From the NCBI RefSeq assembly GCF_021049245.1, contig NZ_CP088020.1:1308001-1372000 (forward strand): a stretch of 64,000 nt of DNA, given 5' to 3'. The notes under the pieces were generated by a model. It was not told the origin of the DNA, made no database searches, and saw only the letters and a list, made by a program, of their open reading frames with translations. The DNA is from Radiobacillus kanasensis (lineage in GTDB: Bacteria; Bacillota; Bacilli; Bacillales; Amphibacillaceae). Within the stretch, counting starts at the first letter, position 1, and the number at the start of each line of letters is the position of its first letter. This document shows, in pieces, positions 35,188 to 44,006 of the stretch. A program made the position numbers and the translations under genes.

Positions 35188-35976
35188 TTATTTCACTAAT
35201 CCTAATGTTTGTAGCCCATTATAAATCCCAGAATCCGTGACATCGGTTGTTTGATGATTGGCATAGGCAATGAGGTCAGGGTGAGCGTTTCCCATTGCAA
35301 AGCCTTCCCCGACATAGCTTAACATTTCTTTATCATTCATCCCGTCACCGAAAGCTATCGTTTTTTCTTTATCAATTTGCAGGTGTTCTAATAACTTTTG
35401 AATCGCTCTCCCTTTATTCACCGTATTTCTAATCACATCATAGGAGTGTTCAAGTCCAGCAACATTCACCTGGGAGAAAAATAACTCATCACTGGATTGA
35501 TATAAAGCTGTATCTTCTGGCGCTAAGCCCATTAACGTAACACCTAATATATCCTGTATTACAGTAGGGCTAAACAGAGTGTTTTGTTCCAGCTTAAACG
35601 TATCGATAAATTCTTGCACGATTGGAGAATCGAATGTTGTGAATGTATTTTGTTTACTCGTGTATAGAACCATTTCATGACCCTTTTCTTTAGCAACACG
35701 GAGAAAATGCTGTATCGTATTCGGATCAATCGGCTCATTTACAATGACTTGATCTTGATATAAGGCAAGTGCTCCATTATAGCCAATATAGGAATGGATA
35801 TCGAGTTCGTCAGCTATTGACGCTATTTCATGAAGCGGTCTTCCAGTTGCTAAGAATACTTCCATTCCGTGTTCTTTTACTTGTGCTACGGCATCTTTTG
35901 TTGATTGGTCCATCGTGTGATCTGGCTTTAAGATGGTCCCATCAATATCCAAAAACAAAGCTTTATAAGTCTGCAT
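35188..35976 (-). CDS. Cof-type HAD-IIB phosphatase (second copy)
   Basis: A 262-residue Cof-type phosphatase. FLDIDGTILKPDH carries the nucleophile, VFLATGRPLHEI motif II, NKGRAIQKLLEHL the lysine and IAFGDGMNDKEML motif IV, followed by GFAMGNAHPDL. It is shorter than the copy at 27360, and its cap region is different, so the substrates are likely to differ. Its own terminator follows, and it is transcribed alone. Confidence 0.9.
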   Translation of the reverse strand: MQTYKALFLDIDGTILKPDHTMDQSTKDAVAQVKEHGMEVFLATGRPLHEIASIADELDIHSYIGYNGALALYQDQVIVNEPIDPNTIQHFLRVAKEKGHEMVLYTSKQNTFTTFDSPIVQEFIDTFKLEQNTLFSPTVIQDILGVTLMGLAPEDTALYQSSDELFFSQVNVAGLEHSYDVIRNTVNKGRAIQKLLEHLQIDKEKTIAFGDGMNDKEMLSYVGEGFAMGNAHPDLIAYANHQTTDVTDSGIYNGLQTLGLVK

Positions 35977-36165
35977 AGTAACTCCTTTTCATTCGTTGAT
36001 ACCCGAATTCTATCATAAACTATGGTACCAGCAAATGAGGTTTACTTTTCGACAGCTTAAGTGACAAATTTCTGCAAAAATTTAGAAATTATCCCTTTTA
36101 GGAGGAAAAATGTACTATAATAGACTCAATCATATATTGATAACGCTTTCAATTATAGGAAGGGT

Positions 36166-38259
36166 GTGGCTACACTGAGCAGAAAAGGAATGATCAGTTT
36201 TCTCTTTTTACTTGCAATCGGAGCATTTGTACTAAGCTTTTTCCAAGCATTTTTAGGGACTCTGTTATTAGGTGTCTTCTTTTTAGTAATGACGGGGACA
36301 GCATGGCTACAACAAGATAAGAAGAAAGAAGATGTTGAACATGCTGCGGAACTTATTAAGAAAAGGAATCTACATAACAACCAAGAATGGAAGCAGCTAT
36401 CCGAAACCAATCCACACTTAGGTTTTATTATTCAAGAGCTGCAAAACGTTATAAAAGAGTTTCAGCATTCTGTCGTAGAAATTACTCGTTTATCCAAGGT
36501 TGTAAAAGAAACAGCGACAGAATCTTCTGCCCAATCAAAAGCGATGACAAATGTGAATCTATCCGTTTCAAAAGGAGCTCAGCAACAAGCGGAGGATGCG
36601 GAAAAAAGTAGTCGTGTTACCTTGGAATTATCTGATCAATTTGATAAGGTTCTTCAGGCGATTGATACGATGAACGAAGGAATCGTTAAGCTACAGAACG
36701 TGAAGAATGAAGGAAACCAAAAACTATCCAAAACCATTGATTCAGGTCATGTAACAAAAGAGGAACTACTTGTTTCGATCCAAAAGCTAGAGAGCTTAAA
36801 GGAAAGTGTAAATGATATCAATCGAACGACTACGTTGATTACGAACATTGCATCTCAGACAAATCTTCTTTCACTAAATGCCTCGATTGAAGCGGCGCGG
36901 GCAGGTGAAGCAGGTAAAGGCTTCGCTGTCGTTTCTCAAGAAATTCGAAATCTTTCGGACCAAAGCTTCACTTCGGTATCAGAGATTGAGAAAATCGTCT
37001 CTGCTGTGAACAAGGAGTTTACGGCAGTTGTTGAATCCATCCAAACCACCTACGAAAAATTTGAAACCCAACAATCTACGATTACGGATGTTTACCAAGC
37101 TTTTGACGATATTGATGAAAACATTGATGCTCTGACAACGAATCAAAACCATATTCGTGATCATATGACCGTATTAAATCAAGCAAAGGATGTTATTGTT
37201 CAATCTATTACAAATATTGCTGCCGTTGCCCAAGAAACCGCTGCCTCAACGGAGGAGGCCGCATCTTTAAGCATGCAGCAAGAACAATCGAATCAAGTTT
37301 TATTTGATCTTTCTACAACTTTAGAGCAAGTGGTGGAGAAAGTTAGCCGTTCTGTTCAGCAATATAAAGTCGAGCAGATGAAACAGAAGAAAAAGAGGAT
37401 AGTTTTTGTGAGTAATCTACAAGAGGGCCATCCTTTTACGAAACAGATGATAGAGAATGCGCAAAAAATGTCCCTAAAGTATGGCTACGAGTTCCGAGTG
37501 AGACATATGTCCACATTTACAGGAAAAGAACAGTTGCAAGCCATTGAAGAGGAGAAAAAGCTTGGGCTTGATTATCTGATCTTGATTCCAATTGATGTGA
37601 GGGCATTAACACCTGTTATCAATGATCTTTATAAGCAAAATGTGAAAACAATCTGTGTAGATACGGACGTTCCTCATAGTAAACGAATTAGTTTTATTGG
37701 AACAGACGATCGGGAAGCAGGCTATAATATGGGTCAACTGATTGCCAAAACGTTATCAGGACAAGGCCAAGTTATCCTAAGTACCATCAATCAAAACCAA
37801 GAAAACCTTAAATTACGAATGCAAGGAATTCAAGATGCCCTAACCAACTTCACCAATATACGGGTGGTGGGTATGCAGGTCGGTCAGCATAATCACCAAA
37901 AACGCCTTCAAGATTTAGAAACTGTTATCCAAAAAGCAGGTGGGTTTGATCTAATCGCTGGGATTGATGGAGACTTTGGAAATGTAATAGATCTATTTGT
38001 TCAAAAGCATGGTCAGAAAGGTAAATCGTTTATTGGCTTTGATAATACACCAGACAATCTATCTTTCATCAAACAAGGGATTTTAGATGCGGTGGTTGCT
38101 CAAAGACAGATTCTGTTTGGGGAATCTGCTGTGAAGAAGTTTTATGATTACGAATCGAACCGATCTGTAAAGGAAATCGAGCTTTTAAATACGTATTCCA
38201 TAAATAAAGTGAATGCAAATGTGATTGGAGAACAAGCCAAAGCTTCTGTCGCAAACTAA
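36166..38259 (+). CDS. chemoreceptor-type signalling protein with C-terminal sugar-binding-type domain
   Basis: A 697-residue protein with an unusual order. Two hydrophobic segments at about 8-48 ([28 protein letters not shown]) form a short hairpin without an external loop. Residues about 75-405 are a methyl-accepting signalling coiled coil; the kinase-binding tip is [20 protein letters not shown] near residue 229. Residues about 410-690 form a LacI/RbsB-type periplasmic-binding fold ([54 protein letters not shown]). With this topology the binding domain is cytoplasmic, so it would sense an internal sugar-like ligand. GTG at 36166 is close to AGGAAGG; the exact start is uncertain. Confidence 0.88.
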   Translation: MATLSRKGMISFLFLLAIGAFVLSFFQAFLGTLLLGVFFLVMTGTAWLQQDKKKEDVEHAAELIKKRNLHNNQEWKQLSETNPHLGFIIQELQNVIKEFQHSVVEITRLSKVVKETATESSAQSKAMTNVNLSVSKGAQQQAEDAEKSSRVTLELSDQFDKVLQAIDTMNEGIVKLQNVKNEGNQKLSKTIDSGHVTKEELLVSIQKLESLKESVNDINRTTTLITNIASQTNLLSLNASIEAARAGEAGKGFAVVSQEIRNLSDQSFTSVSEIEKIVSAVNKEFTAVVESIQTTYEKFETQQSTITDVYQAFDDIDENIDALTTNQNHIRDHMTVLNQAKDVIVQSITNIAAVAQETAASTEEAASLSMQQEQSNQVLFDLSTTLEQVVEKVSRSVQQYKVEQMKQKKKRIVFVSNLQEGHPFTKQMIENAQKMSLKYGYEFRVRHMSTFTGKEQLQAIEEEKKLGLDYLILIPIDVRALTPVINDLYKQNVKTICVDTDVPHSKRISFIGTDDREAGYNMGQLIAKTLSGQGQVILSTINQNQENLKLRMQGIQDALTNFTNIRVVGMQVGQHNHQKRLQDLETVIQKAGGFDLIAGIDGDFGNVIDLFVQKHGQKGKSFIGFDNTPDNLSFIKQGILDAVVAQRQILFGESAVKKFYDYESNRSVKEIELLNTYSINKVNANVIGEQAKASVAN

Positions 38260-38343
38260 TAAAAGGGAGAATCGGTTGTTATGAGACGGGTTCTTCTTTT
38301 ACAATAATGGTAGAAAATATTGTCCTGAAAGGAGCTAGTTCAG

Positions 38344-38631
38344 GTGAAAACATTTGGATTCTTGCTTGGAGTGCTAGTTTTGATAAGCGGTATTGGTGTG
38401 GTACAAGCAGTTGAGCGAGATGAAAAAGCTGATTCCAAAAAACGGGAGCGCAAAGTTATCATCATGGATTCAATCCATGAGCCACTCCCTCCTGAAGCTC
38501 AAAATATGGAAACGATGCCTGGTAAGATGGAGCCTCAATACATCCCCAACGCAAAACAGACGGATCCTATTGTAATAACGAAAATGCCGCATTTTGAGAA
38601 ATTAATGAGAATGGAAAATCTAGAAAAATGA
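38344..38631 (+). CDS. small exported peptide, 3' end altered by an IS
   Basis: A 95-residue protein with a signal-like start (FGFLLGVLVLISGIGVVQA, A-x-A-type site VQA) and a short charged, proline-rich mature part (HEPLPPEAQNMETMPGK). GTG at 38344 follows AAAGGAG. I do not recognise it. The stop codon TGA takes its last base or two from the terminal repeat of the IS1182 element that begins at 38631, so the native C-terminus may have been longer. Confidence 0.55.
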   Translation: MKTFGFLLGVLVLISGIGVVQAVERDEKADSKKRERKVIIMDSIHEPLPPEAQNMETMPGKMEPQYIPNAKQTDPIVITKMPHFEKLMRMENLEK

Positions 38632-40310
38632 GAGGCTGGGACATAACCAGCCAAGAATAACCTAAAAATGGTTCCCATCATCGGTTTTTGATGATGGGAA
38701 CCATTTTGGTTTGAATTATGGTCACCATCTATGGTTGAATTTGCATTCATGGCCGTGTACTTTCTCAAGTTTACCGCCATGAATGCAAATCCCAGTTCCT
38801 TTTCTACTTTCTCTTTACCTCTCACCGACATACGGGTGAAACGCAAATTAGCCTTCAGAAATCCGAAGACGGGTTCTACATCTATTTTGCGTTTGCCATA
38901 GATTTTCCCCGTTTCTTTTTCCGAAAGCTGCTGTCTCGTATATGCTTTTTGGTTTTCCCACTTTTCATTATAATAGATCTTTCGATTGTTTCCTTCCTTC
39001 GCTTTCGTACATTGCGAACGTAACGGACAACCGAAACAGTCCTCACACTCATAGACGTTATATGTTCTTGTATAACCATATCGGTCTGTTCGATTGGATA
39101 GATAGCGGAATGTTAATTTTTTATCGTTTGGACACGTAAACGCATCTTCGATCTCATCGTAATGCCAATTGGCTACGTTAAAGGCATCCTGCTTATATTT
39201 CTTTTTCTTTTCTTTCCGGTATTGGTTATACGTAATCAATGGCGTGCGTTTCCGATTTTCGATGACGTCTTCGTAATTTTGTTCACTTCCATAGCCGGCA
39301 TCCGCGACAATATAGTTGGGTAGGTCAAAGAAGTGTTCCTCAATGTTATCCAGGAAAGGTGTGAAGGTACGCGTATCCGTTGGATTCGGAAACACGTCAT
39401 AAGCGAGCGCATACTGTCCTTCTGTCGCAAGTTGCACGTTATACCCGGCTTTGAGCTGGCCGTTTTTCATGTAATCATCCTTCATGCGCATGAAGGTGGC
39501 ATCGTGATCCGTTTTCGAATAACTGTTGCGCTCTCCGAAGATGGCCATATCGTGTTGGTATTTTTGTTTGCGCACCACAAAATCCTTGAATTGCTTGCCG
39601 TATTGTTTAGGGGTTTTGCGCTCAGAACGAAGCTGTTTCCGTTCGCTTACGTCTTCACTTGCTTCTATCTTTTTATCATATTCACCAACCGTCTCCTCCA
39701 GCTTTTCCACCACTTTTTCGAGTTCTTGGCTGGATAGTTCCTCCATACTTTCCCGTTCTATTTCCGGAATGATTTCTTTCTCCAACAGTTCTTCATACAT
39801 CCGGTTGGACTTTTCCACTAAACGGGAACTGTACTTTTCCGTCGCTTTGCGCCAGACAAACGTAAACTTGTTGGCATTCGCTTCGATTTTCGTTCCGTCC
39901 ATAAAAATGGCTTCTTCCTCGATGACGTTTTCCCGAACAAGCTGACAACGGAATTGGACAAAGCACTGACGCAATAGTTCCTTTACCTCCGGATGGACAC
40001 GGAAACGGTTAATTGTCCGGTAACTTGGTTCATACCCCTGGGCCAGCCACATCATCCGGACACTGTCTTTCAGTAATCCCTCGATCTTTCTGCCAGAGAA
40101 CACCGACTGCGTGTAAGCACATAAAACCACTTTCATCATCATGCGCGGATGATAAGCCGGACATCCCGTTTCACGCAGAAATCCAGTGAATGCCTCATCT
40201 GGAATAGCTTCCACGACATCATGGACGGCATAGGCGATATCGTTTTCCTGTAGTTTGATTTCCAAATCTAGCGGCAAAATGACTTGATTCATGTTATACT
40301 GTTTAAACAT
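38535..40310 (-). CDS. IS1182-family transposase
   Basis: A DDE-type transposase. The N-terminal half has GCPAYHPRMMMKVVLCAY, SYRTINRFR and EEAIFMDGTKIEANANKFTF, in which the first Asp of the triad lies. The later part has YVIVADAGYGSEQNYEDV-like sequence, the zinc-type CEDCFGCPLRSQCTKA and DVEPVFGFLKANLRFTRMSVRG with the final Glu. I chose the ATG at 40310 because GGAGG lies eight bases upstream. The frame has no stop inside the IS: it reads through the terminator hairpin and the terminal repeat (GYVPASH) and ends about 100 bases into the neighbour at 38535. Confidence 0.93.
   Translation of the reverse strand: MFKQYNMNQVILPLDLEIKLQENDIAYAVHDVVEAIPDEAFTGFLRETGCPAYHPRMMMKVVLCAYTQSVFSGRKIEGLLKDSVRMMWLAQGYEPSYRTINRFRVHPEVKELLRQCFVQFRCQLVRENVIEEEAIFMDGTKIEANANKFTFVWRKATEKYSSRLVEKSNRMYEELLEKEIIPEIERESMEELSSQELEKVVEKLEETVGEYDKKIEASEDVSERKQLRSERKTPKQYGKQFKDFVVRKQKYQHDMAIFGERNSYSKTDHDATFMRMKDDYMKNGQLKAGYNVQLATEGQYALAYDVFPNPTDTRTFTPFLDNIEEHFFDLPNYIVADAGYGSEQNYEDVIENRKRTPLITYNQYRKEKKKKYKQDAFNVANWHYDEIEDAFTCPNDKKLTFRYLSNRTDRYGYTRTYNVYECEDCFGCPLRSQCTKAKEGNNRKIYYNEKWENQKAYTRQQLSEKETGKIYGKRKIDVEPVFGFLKANLRFTRMSVRGKEKVEKELGFAFMAVNLRKYTAMNANSTIDGDHNSNQNGSHHQKPMMGTIFRLFLAGYVPASHFSRFSILINFSKCGIFVITIGSVCFALGMY
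38665..38707 (-). terminator. terminator inside the left IS end
   Basis: AAAATGGTTCCCATCATC and GATGATGGGAACCATTTT form a perfect 18-bp stem with a 7-base loop. Confidence 0.85.
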
Positions 40311-40398
40311 AAGGATACCTCCGATTCTGTTTGGGTGTGGTAACTTTAACATTATCAGAAGGTATCCTTTTTGCGTACATTTTTTTGGGATTTTATTA

Positions 40399-40445
40399 AA
40401 AAAGAGTGACACTCACTGGTTTATGGTGTGGGTGCCACTCTTTTT
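40399..40445. terminator. terminator inside the right IS end
   Basis: AAAAAGAGTGACAC pairs with GTGCCACTCTTTTT (one mismatch) with A- and T-runs at both sides. It probably shields the transposase gene from outside transcription. Confidence 0.82.
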
Positions 40446-40447
40446 AG

Positions 40448-41098
40448 TTACTGGGTTTTGTCCCAGCCTCTTTTGTCATCAATTAACGAAAAAATATAAC
40501 CGCGCTCTCGTATTTCACTAATAAGTCGGGGAAGTGCGTGTACAGTTTGCTGGAACTCATGAAGAAGAATGATTGCGCCATCCTCTAGATGATCAACCAC
40601 ATTTGCAATCAGTTGATCGTGGTTATCTTCAAGCTCCCAATCCATCGCTGCAATTCTCCACATGATGATTTGCAAATCTAAGTCTTCGGCTATTTGGATT
40701 GTATCTTCATTAAACTCTCCATATGGAGGGCGGAAGTAGACAACTCTTTCCGTAGTAATAGACTCTATTTTTTCTACGCTCTCCTTTATATCCTTTAATT
40801 GTTCTTCAAAAGTCTTCCTAGATAGATGATCATGGTTTGTGGAATGGGATCCTATCTGATGTCCATGTTTGAGGACTTCCTCCCATGGACTGCTACTGTC
40901 GACTAGTTTTCCTTGCCAAAAGAATACAGCAGGAACATGTTCTTCTTCTAAAATGGAAAGGATTTGCAGAAGATGTTCACTAGGTCCATCATCGAATGTC
41001 AAAGTGACGGTCTTCTTATTCGTACTGTTGTTTTGTGTTCGAATATTAGGGTATTCGGATGTATAGAGTACTCTTGGATCCTTTTGGATGGGGCACAT
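40448..41098 (-). CDS. polysaccharide deacetylase (NodB fold), C-terminus altered by the IS
   Basis: A 216-residue carbohydrate esterase family 4 protein. TVTLTFDDGPSEHLL holds the first Asp pair, HQIGSHSTNHDHLS the two zinc His, VVYFRPPYGEFN the motif-3 RPPYG and ILLHEFQQT the late His. It removes acetyl groups from peptidoglycan or chitin-like sugars. No signal peptide is seen, as in PdaB-like or cytoplasmic CE4 proteins. AGGAGGAATTTT precedes the ATG. The last residues RGWDKTQ are translated from the IS1182 terminal repeat, so the natural end was near residue 209 or beyond and has been replaced. Confidence 0.9.
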   Translation of the reverse strand: MCPIQKDPRVLYTSEYPNIRTQNNSTNKKTVTLTFDDGPSEHLLQILSILEEEHVPAVFFWQGKLVDSSSPWEEVLKHGHQIGSHSTNHDHLSRKTFEEQLKDIKESVEKIESITTERVVYFRPPYGEFNEDTIQIAEDLDLQIIMWRIAAMDWELEDNHDQLIANVVDHLEDGAIILLHEFQQTVHALPRLISEIRERGYIFSLIDDKRGWDKTQ

Positions 41099-41203
41099 AA
41101 AATTCCTCCTGTTTAAAATTCTCTCTATTACATAATATACCCTTTAAAGATAGTGGATAGATAAGGAAAAGATAAATGAATAGATAAAATTAAAATGTTT
41201 TTA

Positions 41204-41231
41204 TTGACAATATACCTTAGGGGGGTATAGT
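41204..41231 (+). promoter_or_regulatory. copZA promoter with CsoR-type operator
   Basis: TTGACA (41204) and TATAGT (41226) are 16 bases apart. Between and over them lies TATACCTTAGGGGGGTATA (41211-41229), a dyad with the TACC...GGGGGTA pattern of CsoR operators. Copper would lift CsoR from it. No csoR gene is adjacent. Confidence 0.75.
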
Positions 41232-41279
41232 ATATGAGTATGGAAGGAAACATTCCTCAATTAAAAGGAGTCGATAAGG

Positions 41280-41486
41280 ATGGAAAATGTAACAATAAAA
41301 GTAGAAGGTATGTCTTGTAATCACTGTGTGAATGCCATTGAAGGAAGTGTCGGTCGGTTGACAGGAGTAAAGGCCGTGCAGGTTGATTTACAAGGAGGAA
41401 GTGTAGCGGTAAGCTATGACTCAGAAAAAGTAGAACTAAGTGAAATCAAAGAGACAATTGAAGATCAAGGTTACGATGTAGTCTAA
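41280..41486 (+). CDS. copZ: copper chaperone
   Basis: A 68-residue single heavy-metal-associated domain with ferredoxin-like fold. The Cu(I) ligands are C13 and C16 in GMSCNHC; CNHC is the CopZ form, and the CAAC form occurs in CopA. It carries Cu(I) in the cytoplasm to the CopA ATPase, whose gene follows 68 bases downstream. AAAAGGAGTCGATAAGG precedes the ATG. Confidence 0.96.
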   Translation: MENVTIKVEGMSCNHCVNAIEGSVGRLTGVKAVQVDLQGGSVAVSYDSEKVELSEIKETIEDQGYDVV

Positions 41487-41492
41487 ACCACT

Positions 41493-41516
41493 AGAGGTGC
41501 TTTTCCCGGCACCTCT
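41493..41516 (+). terminator. hairpin between copZ and copA
   Basis: AGAGGTGC and GCACCTCT pair perfectly around TTTTCCCG, followed by TACATAAAC. With no T-run it is more likely a processing or attenuation hairpin that makes copZ more abundant than copA. Confidence 0.5.
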
Positions 41517-41554
41517 TACATAAACAAAACAATGGTGAGAAGGAGAGAGGGAAG

Positions 41555-43969
41555 ATGAGCCAACCAATGAAAGATGCAAGCTTACAAATTACTGGCATGA
41601 CCTGTGCCGCTTGTGCAAATCGTATTGAAAAGGGATTAAATAAAGTAGATGGTGTACAATCTGCTGGTGTAAATTTTGCTTTAGAACAAGCAAAAGTGTC
41701 CTATGATCCTGATAAAACATCTGTTGAAGCCTTACAAACAAAGGTACGAGACTTGGGTTACGATGTCGTTCATGAGAAAGCGGAGTTTTCTATTACCGGA
41801 ATGACTTGTGCAGCCTGTGCCAATCGAATCGAAAAGGGACTAAGCCGGATGGATGGTGTATCAACAGCTTCCATAAACCTAGCTTTGGAAAGTGGGACAG
41901 TTGAATACAATCCAGATTCCATTACGATTCAAGATCTAGTAGAAAAGGTAGAAAAACTTGGGTACGGTGCTATTTTAAAAGGAGACCAACAAGAAGCCGT
42001 TGATTATCGCACAAAAGAAATAGAGAAGCAGCAAGGGAAATTCATCTTCTCCCTCATTCTTTCTGTTCCACTATTATGGGCTATGGTGAGCCACTTTAAG
42101 TTTACGGATTTTATTTATTTACCTGACATGCCCATGAATCCTTGGGTTCAATTAGCCCTAGCAACACCAGTTCAATTTGTGGTTGGGAAGCAATTTTATG
42201 TTGGTGCGTATAAAGCATTGCGAAACGGTAGCGCAAATATGGATGTACTTGTTGCACTGGGGACGTCTGCGGCTTACTTTTATAGCTTATATTTAACCAT
42301 ACAATCCATTGGTGCAAGTGCGCATATGGTGGAATTGTATTTTGAAACAAGTGCTGTTCTTATTACCCTTATTCTTTTAGGAAAACTATTTGAGGCCAAA
42401 GCAAAAGGACGGTCATCAGAAGCCATTAAGAAATTGATGGGACTACAAGCAAAAACGGCAACGGTAGTTCGGGATGGGAAGGAATTGATTATTCCTCTAG
42501 ATCAAGTCGTTGTTGGAGACATGGTTTATGTGAAACCAGGAGAAAAGGTCCCTGTGGATGGAGAAATTGTAGAAGGACAATCCGCTATTGATGAGTCTAT
42601 GATTACAGGAGAAAGTGTACCGGTAGATAAAAAGGTTGGGGATTATTTAATTGGATCGACAATCAATAAAAATGGATTTATTCAAATGAAGGCTACTAAG
42701 GTTGGGAAGGATACGGCATTAGCACAAATTGTAAAAGTAGTAGAAGATGCACAAGGTTCAAAAGCGCCGATACAACGACTTGCTGACCAAATATCTGGTA
42801 TTTTTGTACCAATCGTAGTAGGCATTGCCTTTATCACATTTTTAGTTTGGATCATTTGGGTGGAGCCAGGGCAATTTGCTGAAGCACTAGAAAAATTGAT
42901 AGCAGTTCTCGTTATTGCTTGTCCATGTGCCCTAGGCTTAGCAACACCAACCTCCATTATGGCAGGTTCTGGACGTTCTGCTGAGTTTGGTATTCTTTTC
43001 AAAGGTGGAGAACACTTAGAAAAGACACATGATTTAACGACTATTTTGTTAGATAAAACAGGGACGGTAACAAATGGGGAGCCTGTTTTAACGGATGTTA
43101 TGGTTGATAGTTCTATAGAAGAAGAAACATTTATTCAATTAGTTGGTGCTGCTGAGAAGCAATCTGAACACCCTTTAGCACAAGCGATAGTAAAAGGAAT
43201 AGAAGAACAAGAGGTAGATTTACAGCGTTCTGACTCTTTCGAAGCGATACCTGGCTACGGTATAAAGGCGAAAGTGAATAACCGTGAAATTGTGATCGGG
43301 ACAAGAAAGCTTATGGAAAAGACGAACGTGGATATTAAGTCTATTCTGGCTAAAGTAACCGAGCTAGAAGAAACAGGGAAGACCGTCATGATGGTAGCAA
43401 TTGACCAACAATATGCAGGACTAGTGGCTGTAGCTGATACGATCAAAGACACATCCAAAGCAGCGGTTGCTCGTTTGAAAGCGATGGGCTTAGAAGTGTA
43501 CATGATAACTGGGGACAATCAACGAACTGCTAAAGCGATTGCGACTCAAGCGGGAATTGACAACGTCATTGCCGAAGTACTTCCTGAGCAAAAGGCAGAA
43601 GAAGTGAAAAAATTACAAGAAGCAGGCAAGAAAGTTGCCATGGTAGGCGATGGCATCAATGATGCTCCAGCTCTTGCCTTGGCAGATATTGGAATGGCGA
43701 TCGGAACCGGTACAGATATTGCCATGGAAGCGGCAGATATTACGTTGATTCGTGGAGATTTGAATAGTATTGCAGATGCCATTTTAATGAGTAAGAAAAC
43801 CATCGTCAATATTAAGCAAAATCTATTCTGGGCTTTTGGTTATAACACATTGGGTATTCCAATTGCAGCACTGGGTTTTTTAGCCCCGTGGTTAGCTGGA
43901 GCAGCGATGGCATTTAGCTCTGTGTCTGTCGTTTTAAATGCATTAAGACTTCAGAAGGTAAAGCTCTAG
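41555..43969 (+). CDS. copA: copper-exporting P1B-type ATPase
   Basis: An 804-residue Cu(I) exporter in the cytoplasmic membrane. Two metal-binding domains carry C17/C20 and C85/C88 (both GMTCAACANR). Eight membrane helices follow; the channel motif CPC is at 456-458 (IACPCALGLATP). The phosphorylation site is D500 in DKTGTVT, with TGES in the actuator, SEHPLAQA (HP motif) and GDGINDAPAL in the nucleotide/hinge region. NTLGIP and the last-helix M..SSVSVV..ALR complete the Cu-type pattern. Length is normal. It is cotranscribed with copZ. Confidence 0.97.
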   Translation: MSQPMKDASLQITGMTCAACANRIEKGLNKVDGVQSAGVNFALEQAKVSYDPDKTSVEALQTKVRDLGYDVVHEKAEFSITGMTCAACANRIEKGLSRMDGVSTASINLALESGTVEYNPDSITIQDLVEKVEKLGYGAILKGDQQEAVDYRTKEIEKQQGKFIFSLILSVPLLWAMVSHFKFTDFIYLPDMPMNPWVQLALATPVQFVVGKQFYVGAYKALRNGSANMDVLVALGTSAAYFYSLYLTIQSIGASAHMVELYFETSAVLITLILLGKLFEAKAKGRSSEAIKKLMGLQAKTATVVRDGKELIIPLDQVVVGDMVYVKPGEKVPVDGEIVEGQSAIDESMITGESVPVDKKVGDYLIGSTINKNGFIQMKATKVGKDTALAQIVKVVEDAQGSKAPIQRLADQISGIFVPIVVGIAFITFLVWIIWVEPGQFAEALEKLIAVLVIACPCALGLATPTSIMAGSGRSAEFGILFKGGEHLEKTHDLTTILLDKTGTVTNGEPVLTDVMVDSSIEEETFIQLVGAAEKQSEHPLAQAIVKGIEEQEVDLQRSDSFEAIPGYGIKAKVNNREIVIGTRKLMEKTNVDIKSILAKVTELEETGKTVMMVAIDQQYAGLVAVADTIKDTSKAAVARLKAMGLEVYMITGDNQRTAKAIATQAGIDNVIAEVLPEQKAEEVKKLQEAGKKVAMVGDGINDAPALALADIGMAIGTGTDIAMEAADITLIRGDLNSIADAILMSKKTIVNIKQNLFWAFGYNTLGIPIAALGFLAPWLAGAAMAFSSVSVVLNALRLQKVKL

Positions 43970-44006
43970 AAAAGGCTTTACCTTACATACAAAAGGAGAA
44001 ATAAGT

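Larger units (their letters stand above)
38631..40471. mobile_element. complete IS1182-family insertion sequence
   Basis: The element is bounded by inverted repeats AGAGGCTGGGACATAACC (38631) and its mirror GGTTTTGTCCCAGCCTCT (to 40471), with one mismatch. Its length is about 1.84 kb. One transposase gene runs on the minus strand. Each end carries a strong terminator hairpin just inside the repeat (38665 and 40399). No clear target duplication is seen next to the repeats. The element appears intact and sits between two convergent genes, changing the 3' end of both. Confidence 0.9.

Noticed and set aside
39333..39945. Long plus-strand frames inside the IS element
   Set aside because: They are antisense to the transposase; the IS1182 family is not known to use a plus-strand gene here, and no ribosome site is present.
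42682..43809. Minus-strand frames of 87-106 codons opposite copA
   Set aside because: They lie within the conserved ATPase and only mirror its codon pattern.
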